Positions 7,194 through 12,261 of a stretch of 12,261 nucleotides of DNA are shown piece by piece. Positions within the stretch are counted from its first letter, which is position 1; each line of letters begins with the position of its first letter. Source of the stretch: Candidatus Limnocylindrales bacterium (GTDB lineage Bacteria; Chloroflexota; Limnocylindria; Limnocylindrales; CSP1-4); NCBI GenBank assembly GCA_030647575.1, contig JAUSJS010000198.1:1-12261 (forward strand), read 5' to 3'. The translations under genes and the position numbers were made by a program. The notes under the pieces were generated by a model. That model saw nothing but the letters and a program-made list of their open reading frames with translations, was not told where the DNA came from and did no database searches.

Positions 7194-9452
7194 TCAGGCG
7201 GCGCCGCCCTCCGCGCCGGCGGCGTCGTGTCCGCCATCCCGTTTGACCTGGTAGAGGGCCCGGTCGGCCGCGGCGATCAGGTCGGTCGCCGTCCGCCCAT
7301 CCGCCGGGTAGGTCGCGACGCCGATCGAGGCCCCGATCGGCACCGGACCCCGCTGCTCACCCTGGAAGGCGTGCTCGCGGAACGCGCCGAGGATCCGTTC
7401 GGCGGCCGTCCGAGCTTCGGCCTCATTGGTCTCGGGCAGGATGATCGCGAACTCGTCACCGCCGTAGCGGGCCGGGATGTCCGAGCCGCGCAACGTCGAA
7501 CGGATCAGCTCGGCGGTCCAGGTCAGGACTCGGTCGCCGAAGAGGTGTCCGAATGTGTCGTTGACCAGCTTGAAGTCGTCGAGGTCGAGCATGAGGACAC
7601 TGAGCGGGCGCCGGGCGCGCTGCGTGCGGACGACCTCCTCGCCCAGGCGCTCATGCAGGAAGCGGTGATTGTAGAAACCGGTCAAGGGGTCACGGTCGGC
7701 CAGCTTCCGCGCATCTTCGTAGAGCCGGGCATTCTCGAGGGCCATCGCCGCCTCGTTGGCCATCGTTCGAGCCAGCTCCAGCAGCTCGGCGCTCCAGGTG
7801 ATGGCAGACGCCGAGAACAGCTCGACCAGGCCGATCGACTGGCCTTTGGCGACGAGCGGCAGCATCGCCAGCATGCGCTGCCTGTCGGTGCGCAGGAGGG
7901 CCACTTCGGCCGGGTCCGCGTCCGGATCCTCCGCGTCGATGAGGACCGCTTCCTGATGCTCCAGGACCCGCAGCGTCTGCGGGTAGCGGGAGACGTCGAA
8001 GAAGGGCTCGAGCTCGCCAAAGGAGCTCGGTGGGTAATAGCCGAGCGACTCGATCAGACCACCGGGCCGATCCCAGTAGCTGATCGCGCACTCATCGACG
8101 CCCATGGCGCGCGCCATGTGGCTCGCGATCAGGTCGGCGACCTGGCGCGGGTCGAGGCTGGCCGACAGGTCGGCGCTCATGTCCAGCAGCCGGCGCAGCT
8201 CCTGAGCGAGGTCCTGGGTCCGGCTGAGCAGGCGAGCCGATTCGACGGCCGTGGCCGCCTGGTCGGCGAGGATCGTCAGCAGTCGCAGATCCTCGGGACC
8301 GAAGCCGTTGAGACCGAGCTTGGAGAGGGTGATCACCCCGATCGTCGCACCGTCGTAGCGCAGCGGCACGACGAGCATCGACTCGTCGACGTCGTCGGTG
8401 CCCGGGATCGTCCGGCCACGCGGATCGCCCTTCGCGTCGTTGATAAGGAGCGGCTCACCATGCTGGGCGACCCACCCGGTGAAGCCTTCACCCACGCGCG
8501 TATGGAGGAGCGCCATGTCGACGCGCTCGTAGGCCCCAATGGTGCCCTCGAAGGCGATCGGCACGACGTGGTCGGGTGGTTCGAGGAGGTAGACCCTGGC
8601 GTTGTGGTAATCGACCATCCGTCGGGTCTCTTCGACCACCGTCCGACCGACCTCGGCCACCGTGCCCGCTCGGCTCATTCGGGCCGAGGCTGCCTGGAGC
8701 GTCTCGAGCTGGGCCGCGCGCGTCTCCGTCTGCTCGAACAACTCGGCGTTGGTGATGGCGATGGCGGCGTGGGTCGCGAGCGTGCTGACGAACGCGACAT
8801 CGCCGCTCGTCCATGCCCGCGGCTCGCGGGTGACCGTGGTCAGCGCGCCGATCACCCGGTCCCGATGGATGAGCGGGGCGATCAGGCTGCTGACGAACTC
8901 GTACACGCCGTCATAACGCTCGAAGCCCTGGTCCCGGACGCCGCGAATGTCCGGCCAGGAGATGACCCGGCCGGTGCGCAGGACCTCGCCGACCCATCCT
9001 TCGTCCTTCCCGAAGTCCGGCAATCGGCCCGCCACCTCGTCGGACATGCCGGCCCAGGCCGCGACCTCGAGGCGGTCGTCGCGCAGGATCCGGATCGTCG
9101 TCGCGTCGGAATGCAGGGCCCGATTCGTCTCGTCGACGATGGTTCGGAAGAGTTCCTGGCGGTCGTGGGATGCGGCCAGCCGGCCGGCGATTCCGAGTAC
9201 CGCGTCCAGGCGTCCGGCCGTGTCCACCTCGTGATCCGGGCCTCGAGAAACGGGCCCAACAAGCCGCTCCGATGCCTCGGGCCTGCCCGGCGCCTCCGGC
9301 CTGCCCGATGCCTCCGGCCTGCCCGCCGCCTCCCGCCGGCCGGCGCCATCGGAGCGGCTGGCGACCACGACTAGACGCGCCTTCGACCGCGGCACCGTGC
9401 CGGCCGCCCCGGATCGGGACACGTCTTTGCTGGCTTCCTGATCGACACGCAC
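7194..9452 (-). CDS. Soluble triple-GAF GGDEF diguanylate cyclase
   Basis: This 752-aa cytoplasmic protein has an N-terminal low-complexity segment (1-75) and three GAF sensor domains at about 80-238, 250-408 and 420-578. A GGDEF domain follows at about 582-740. DPLTGFYNHRFL opens the cyclase, DLDDFKLVNDTFGH gives the metal and GTP contacts, and GGDEF is intact at 664-668. R655-G-S-D658 matches the RxxD inhibitory site, so it should be an active, product-inhibited enzyme. GAF domains bind small ligands, cofactors or cyclic nucleotides; no chromophore or ligand is evident here. There are no membrane segments and no phosphodiesterase domain. The GTG at 9452 lacks a clear ribosome binding site. 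An in-frame GTG at 9422 (residue 11), with AGGAA some 12 nt upstream, could be the real start. It is the first gene of the minus-strand cluster. Confidence 0.92.
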   Translation of the reverse strand: MRVDQEASKDVSRSGAAGTVPRSKARLVVVASRSDGAGRREAAGRPEASGRPEAPGRPEASERLVGPVSRGPDHEVDTAGRLDAVLGIAGRLAASHDRQELFRTIVDETNRALHSDATTIRILRDDRLEVAAWAGMSDEVAGRLPDFGKDEGWVGEVLRTGRVISWPDIRGVRDQGFERYDGVYEFVSSLIAPLIHRDRVIGALTTVTREPRAWTSGDVAFVSTLATHAAIAITNAELFEQTETRAAQLETLQAASARMSRAGTVAEVGRTVVEETRRMVDYHNARVYLLEPPDHVVPIAFEGTIGAYERVDMALLHTRVGEGFTGWVAQHGEPLLINDAKGDPRGRTIPGTDDVDESMLVVPLRYDGATIGVITLSKLGLNGFGPEDLRLLTILADQAATAVESARLLSRTQDLAQELRRLLDMSADLSASLDPRQVADLIASHMARAMGVDECAISYWDRPGGLIESLGYYPPSSFGELEPFFDVSRYPQTLRVLEHQEAVLIDAEDPDADPAEVALLRTDRQRMLAMLPLVAKGQSIGLVELFSASAITWSAELLELARTMANEAAMALENARLYEDARKLADRDPLTGFYNHRFLHERLGEEVVRTQRARRPLSVLMLDLDDFKLVNDTFGHLFGDRVLTWTAELIRSTLRGSDIPARYGGDEFAIILPETNEAEARTAAERILGAFREHAFQGEQRGPVPIGASIGVATYPADGRTATDLIAAADRALYQVKRDGGHDAAGAEGGAA
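9270..9341 (-). repeat. 18-bp tandem repeat encoding a 6-aa unit
   Basis: Four consecutive 18-bp units encode GRREAA, GRPEAS, GRPEAP and GRPEAS (residues 38-61 of the triple-GAF protein). The period is exact, with few substitutions. It is a flexible, charged linker and is likely to vary in copy number between strains without shifting the frame. Confidence 0.75.
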
Positions 9453-9636
9453 GAAGCGATGGTGGCATCGAGGCCCCTCCGCGAGGTGCAGCCATCGGTA
9501 CTGGGTGCGGATAGGAAGAAGGTCCTGTTCGACGCGCCGCAGCCATCGCAGGCTCCGCTTCGGTCCCGGGAAGCGTCACGTTCCTCCCAGCAGGACAAAC
9601 CGGAGCGAACAGCCGCAAAAGACCTCGGCCCACACT

Positions 9637-9652
9637 CGATTCGCACGAATCG
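9637..9652. promoter_or_regulatory. Perfect 16-bp palindrome, candidate operator
   Basis: CGATTCG (9637-9643) and CGAATCG (9646-9652) are exact inverted repeats around a CA centre. The site lies about 200 bp from each of the two divergent starts. Size and symmetry fit a dimeric HTH repressor, and the adjacent XRE gene is an obvious candidate to bind it (inference). Confidence 0.4.
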
Positions 9653-9838
9653 GCCCCGAACCGGATCGCCGACGACGGCAACGTGCCCGTGACAGCACCC
9701 CTAGCACGCCAAAACGCGACCGGCGGACCCACAGGTCACCCGTACGAGCCTCCCACGCGCAGATGAGTGGCAGTTGAGCGCAGTTTGTTCTCCTGTGCGG
9801 GACGACCGCCGATCGACGGCCGGGAAGCGCCGATGTAC

Positions 9839-9843
9839 GGGAG
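9839..9843 (+). promoter_or_regulatory. Ribosome binding site of the XRE gene
   Basis: GGGAG lies five bases before the ATG at 9849 and is the best ribosome binding site near this gene. It decides this start over the in-frame TTG at 9774, whose extra 25 codons give Arg/Ser-rich, non-domain sequence. Confidence 0.6.
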
Positions 9844-9848
9844 CGACC

Positions 9849-10568
9849 ATGGTCCCAGTCACGACCACCATCAGCCGCGCCGCGATCCACGGCGGCGACC
9901 GGCAACTCCGGCGCACCTGCGTGCGCTTCGGCGAGGAGTTCCGAGAGATCCGCCTTCGAGCCAGCGTCAGCCAGGCGGCCGTCGGTCGCGCCATCGGCGT
10001 CGTGCGATCGGTCATTTGTCGCATCGAACGAGGCGATCCCGACGTCTCGCCGAGGATCCGGGCGCGCGCCGCCGCGGCGCTTGGCGCGGACCTGGGCATT
10101 TCCATCTACCCAGGGGCCGCACCGCTGATCCACGATGCGGCACACGCCAGCATCGTCGAGGCTTTGCTCGGCCTCAGTCACCCACGCTGGCGAGCGACGA
10201 TCGAGTCGCCTGTCCCCGGCCCCGGCCGCCGGTCGAGCGACATCAGACTCGATCACGGGCCGGACACCGTCCTGATCGAGGTGGAGTCCCGCGTCCGCGC
10301 CTTCGAGGCAATCATCCGCGAGGGCGCGGAGAAGCGTGCCGCGGTGGCCGCGACAATCAGCTCGGACCGCCGTATCCACGTCGTGCTCGTCCTGCCGCCG
10401 ACGCGTCACCACAAGGCGTTGGTGGCGGCCCACCCGCGAATCGTCGCGACGGCCTTCCCGGCAAGCCACGACGCACTCAGGCTTGCACTCGCGGACCCGA
10501 AGATCGAATGGCCCGGTGACGGGATCCTCTGGCTCGCGTCGAGGCGGAGCCGACCCGGGCCGGGCTAG
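9849..10568 (+). CDS. XRE-type HTH protein with PD-(D/E)XK-like C-terminal domain
   Basis: This 239-aa protein is the only plus-strand gene. Residues 26-80 form a Cro/C1-type helix-turn-helix (FGEEFREIRLRASVSQAAVG, then VICRIERGDPDVS). Residues 100-230 hold a second domain with D131 (SSDIRL), E144 and E146 (VLIEVESRV) and E153, followed by a hydrophobic strand RIHVVLVLPPTRHH (175-188). This spacing resembles PD-(D/E)XK nuclease folds seen behind HTH domains in Actinomycetota and Chloroflexota proteins (recalled, not searched). The lysine expected after the second acid is replaced (E-V-E-S-R), so nuclease activity is uncertain. Possible roles are an autoregulated transcription factor with a degenerate nuclease fold as ligand or DNA-binding part, or an orphan antitoxin/restriction-type regulator; no toxin-like partner is adjacent. 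Its stop overlaps that of the convergent MBL gene by four bases. Confidence 0.85.
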   Translation: MVPVTTTISRAAIHGGDRQLRRTCVRFGEEFREIRLRASVSQAAVGRAIGVVRSVICRIERGDPDVSPRIRARAAAALGADLGISIYPGAAPLIHDAAHASIVEALLGLSHPRWRATIESPVPGPGRRSSDIRLDHGPDTVLIEVESRVRAFEAIIREGAEKRAAVAATISSDRRIHVVLVLPPTRHHKALVAAHPRIVATAFPASHDALRLALADPKIEWPGDGILWLASRRSRPGPG

Positions 10569-12016
10569 TGGGAATGCACCTCGGTCTTCGGAGGCGTCCA
10601 CTCCCTTGCCCCGGACTCGCCGCCGTAGGCGAGCGGAAAACCGCGAGCGCCCCAGGTCGGAACGCCGCCAGGGACCCACGAGACGCGCTCGAAACCCGCC
10701 GCGCGGAGCAGCGACGCCGCTACGCTCGAGCGGTAGCCGCTCGCGCAGATCGTGGCGATCGGACGGTCGCGCGGCAGCTGGTCCAGGCGGTCCGGCAGGT
10801 CGCCCGCGCCAATGGCCAGGGCGCCAGGCAGATGGCCCGCCTCGAACTCGGATGGCTGGCGGACGTCGATGACGAGCGGTGCGTCGGGCCCGCCGCGGTT
10901 CAGCCGCGCGGCCAGGTCGCCGACCTCCAGGGCGCCGCCGACCTCGGTCGCAAAGCCCGCTTCGGCCCAGGCCAGGTAACCGCCGCGGAGATACCCGACG
11001 ATTCCCTCGAAGCCGATCCGAAGCGCCTGGCGCACCGCGTCGTCCCAATCGGCCTGGCTGCCAAGGAGCAGGACGATCGGTCGGTCGGGATCCGTCACGA
11101 CCCAGCCGAGCCACGTCCCGAAGGACGTCCCGGCCGGGATTGACAGCGAGCCTGGCACGCGACCAACCGCATGCTCCGCGGCCGTTCGAAGATCGACCAG
11201 AAGCGCCCCGGCATCGAGCGCATCGCGCGCCTGCGCGACCTCGAGCGGCCTCGGCAACGGCACGACCCCGCCGAGCAGGCGCGGCCCTGCCTGATTGAGC
11301 GGGCGCATTCGGGCGAAGTAACGCGGGAACTCGGGCTGCCCGGCCAGCAACGCCCGAGCGAACGCCTCGACCTCCATCGGCTGGAGCAGCGGGTTGTGTC
11401 GCCGCTCGAAGCCGATCGTCGACCATGGTGTCGACGAGATCCCGGTTGAGCACAGCGAACCGGCGCCGTGGGTGGGATAGACCGCAACCGAGTCCTCGTG
11501 GCGGAGGATCACCTCGTGGAGCGACCGGTGCATCGCGCCGGCGTACGGGATCGCGTTGTCCGCGCCCAGGAGGTCGGTGCGGCCCACGGCACCAACCAGC
11601 AGCGAACCGCCCGTCAGCAGCAGCAACGGCTCGTCGGCCCTCGACCCATCTGCCACGGCATAGCTGACGTGCTCGGGTGTGTGGCCCGGCGTGTCGAGGG
11701 CGCGGAAGCGGAGCGAGCCGACGTCGAACCCCTCGCCGTCGCGCAGCGGCCGATGCCCGTACCGAACGTCGGCGCCGGCGCCGATGACGTGGGTGGCACC
11801 GGTCAGCGCCGCCAGTTCGCGGCCACCTGAGACGTAATCGTTGTGCAGGTGCGTCTCGACGACGTGACCGATCTGGAGGCCGCCCGAGCGGGCCGCCTCG
11901 AGGTAGATGTCGACGTCGCGTCGCGGATCGATGACCGCGGCCACACCGGCCGCCTCGTCCGCGATCAGCGCGCTCAGGTGGCCAAGGCCTTCGATCGCGA
12001 ACTGCTGAACGCGCAT
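10565..12016 (-). CDS. MBL-fold protein with two rhodanese domains (CstB/ETHE1-like)
   Basis: This 483-aa cytoplasmic protein has a metallo-beta-lactamase domain at about 1-245, a first rhodanese domain at about 258-357 and a second at about 362-465. The metal motif reads THLHNDYVSGG (55-65), giving H56, H58 and D60; further ligands are H112 (TPGHTPEH) and H183 (PTHGAGS). The layout matches the CstB type, in which an N-terminal persulfide dioxygenase and C-terminal rhodanese detoxify sulfane sulfur. The second rhodanese has its catalytic cysteine, C424, in CASGYRSS; the first has no Cys (LLLGSQADW) and is a pseudo-rhodanese, as in CstB. The Asp of the usual TGD motif, an iron ligand in ETHE1, is replaced: TGGSLLVGAVGRTDLL (135-150). 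I recall the same change in actinobacterial relatives, so it may be a clade feature with altered chemistry. The ATG at 12016 has only a distant GAGGTG upstream; a possible leaderless promoter precedes it. Confidence 0.93.
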   Translation of the reverse strand: MRVQQFAIEGLGHLSALIADEAAGVAAVIDPRRDVDIYLEAARSGGLQIGHVVETHLHNDYVSGGRELAALTGATHVIGAGADVRYGHRPLRDGEGFDVGSLRFRALDTPGHTPEHVSYAVADGSRADEPLLLLTGGSLLVGAVGRTDLLGADNAIPYAGAMHRSLHEVILRHEDSVAVYPTHGAGSLCSTGISSTPWSTIGFERRHNPLLQPMEVEAFARALLAGQPEFPRYFARMRPLNQAGPRLLGGVVPLPRPLEVAQARDALDAGALLVDLRTAAEHAVGRVPGSLSIPAGTSFGTWLGWVVTDPDRPIVLLLGSQADWDDAVRQALRIGFEGIVGYLRGGYLAWAEAGFATEVGGALEVGDLAARLNRGGPDAPLVIDVRQPSEFEAGHLPGALAIGAGDLPDRLDQLPRDRPIATICASGYRSSVAASLLRAAGFERVSWVPGGVPTWGARGFPLAYGGESGAREWTPPKTEVHSH

Positions 12017-12022
12017 AAGCCT

Positions 12023-12050
12023 AGGCTACACCTCGCGACGGTGCGCCCAA
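12023..12050 (-). promoter_or_regulatory. Candidate leaderless promoter of the MBL-rhodanese gene
   Basis: On the minus strand TTGGGC (12050-12045) and TAGCCT (12028-12023) are separated by 16 nt. The -10 box ends six bases before the ATG at 12016, so transcription would begin at or next to the start codon. The lack of a well-placed ribosome binding site agrees with a leaderless message. Both boxes match consensus only partly. Confidence 0.35.
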
Positions 12051-12073
12051 GGTCGGATCACATGGACTGACGG

Positions 12074-12105
12074 AGAGAAAAGGGACGGAGCACGAGCCCC
12101 GTCCC
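12074..12105 (-). terminator. Intrinsic terminator of the right-hand gene
   Basis: Read on the minus strand, arms GGGACGGGGC and GCTCCGTCCC (12105-12096 and 12091-12082) pair over ten positions, one a G-T wobble, around a TCGT loop. TTTTCTCT follows. It lies 32 bases after the stop at 12137, on the correct strand for that gene, and insulates the MBL gene from it. Confidence 0.8.
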
Positions 12106-12136
12106 CTGCCACTGGTGTCGCGGTGATGACCCCGCG

Positions 12137-12261
12137 CTAACGCGCCGTCACCTTGGACAGCGGCGAGTACGCCGTCAGGTTGTAGATCGTGGCGTTGCCA
12201 CGCGCCCGAACGTACCACTCGCCGCGGCTCCATCGCCACGAGAAGGTCGCGACTCCAGCGC
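12137..12261 (-). CDS. C-terminal end of a probable secreted/surface protein, partial
   Basis: Only the last 40 codons and a TAG stop (12139-12137) lie in the window; the gene continues past the right edge. The visible part has an alternating aromatic/basic pattern (FSWRWSRGEWYVRARGNA, then IYNLTAYSPLSKVTAR) typical of a final beta-strand pair in an immunoglobulin-like or similar beta-sandwich domain of extracellular proteins. This resemblance is recalled, not searched. The strong terminator just downstream supports its being a real gene end. The overlapping 72-codon frame at 12021-12239 gives unconvincing protein and runs through the terminator. Confidence 0.6.
   Translation of the reverse strand, partial: AGVATFSWRWSRGEWYVRARGNATIYNLTAYSPLSKVTAR

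Larger units (their letters stand above)
9453..9848. other. Divergent non-coding region
   Basis: This 396-bp gap lies between the start of the triple-GAF gene (minus) and the start of the XRE gene (plus). It must hold both promoters, but no convincing -35/-10 pair was found on either strand; TTGAGC at 9774-9779 has no matching -10. Short open frames here translate to Arg/Ser-rich sequence and look like chance. A perfect palindrome at 9637-9652 is the only clear structure. Confidence 0.6.

Noticed and set aside
5806..9374. Plus-strand open frames of 428 and 743 codons
   Set aside because: Both are antisense to the two GGDEF genes, whose motifs are unmistakable on the minus strand.
9568..9588. 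Near-palindrome around GGAAGCGTCACGTTCC
   Set aside because: The two halves match only partly when reverse-complemented, so it is not a convincing operator.
9459..9777. Plus-strand open frames of 77 and 90 codons in the divergent gap
   Set aside because: The products are Arg/Ser/Thr-rich, have no ribosome binding site and overlap the palindrome; they look like chance frames.
9576..11453. 625-codon minus-strand open frame
   Set aside because: It reads out of frame through the MBL-rhodanese gene and antisense through the XRE gene. It is Arg/Ala/Gly-rich with no motif, whereas the competing frames encode clear domains.
12021..12239. 72-codon minus-strand open frame
   Set aside because: It would run through the intrinsic terminator and overlaps, in another frame, the better-supported C-terminal fragment ending at 12137.
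1..12261. CRISPR arrays, tRNA genes, insertion sequences, prophage or conjugation genes
   Set aside because: I looked on both strands for regularly spaced repeats, transposase motifs and tRNA-like cloverleaf ends and saw none; the window reads as ordinary chromosomal backbone with a few unusual genes.

Overview
The window is very GC-rich bacterial chromosomal DNA. The genes are tightly packed, GTG starts are common, and Shine-Dalgarno sequences are often weak or absent. The gene set is a PHP-type family X DNA polymerase, GAF/GGDEF diguanylate cyclases, an actinobacterial-style metallo-beta-lactamase/rhodanese fusion, and a Zn-ribbon methylase-like protein followed by a TPR protein. This mix fits an uncultured Chloroflexota lineage best (inference), with Actinomycetota as the alternative. 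There are no tRNA or rRNA genes, insertion sequences, or CRISPR arrays.

Layout, read right to left because nearly everything is on the minus strand. At 12137-12261 is the last 40 codons of a probable surface or secreted protein, closed by a strong intrinsic terminator (12074-12105). At 10565-12016 is a 483-aa MBL-fold protein with two rhodanese domains, with a possible leaderless promoter. Converging on it is the only plus-strand gene, an XRE-type HTH protein with a PD-(D/E)XK-like C-terminal half (9849-10568); the two genes share a CTAG that is the stop codon of both. A 396-bp non-coding gap (9453-9848) with a perfect 16-bp palindrome separates it from the divergent minus-strand genes.

The minus-strand cluster runs: three-GAF/GGDEF diguanylate cyclase (7194-9452), membrane-anchored GAF/GGDEF diguanylate cyclase (5713-7128), PolX (3869-5695), a nine-helix membrane protein whose ATG overlaps the PolX stop (3033-3869), then, from a good promoter of its own (2950-2978), an acidic-tailed TPR protein (2010-2867). 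The cluster ends with a long methylase-like open frame that leaves the left edge (1-1934). That last gene has no stop inside the window, so it is easy to miss; its frame stays open for 644 codons.

How the parts fit: two signalling enzymes that probably make cyclic di-GMP sit directly upstream of a base-excision-repair polymerase. A TPR protein is paired with a methylase-like protein whose usual catalytic tetrapeptide is degenerate. The XRE protein has its own palindrome nearby. Several very long plus-strand open frames cross these genes, but they are antisense shadows produced by the GC-rich codon usage.
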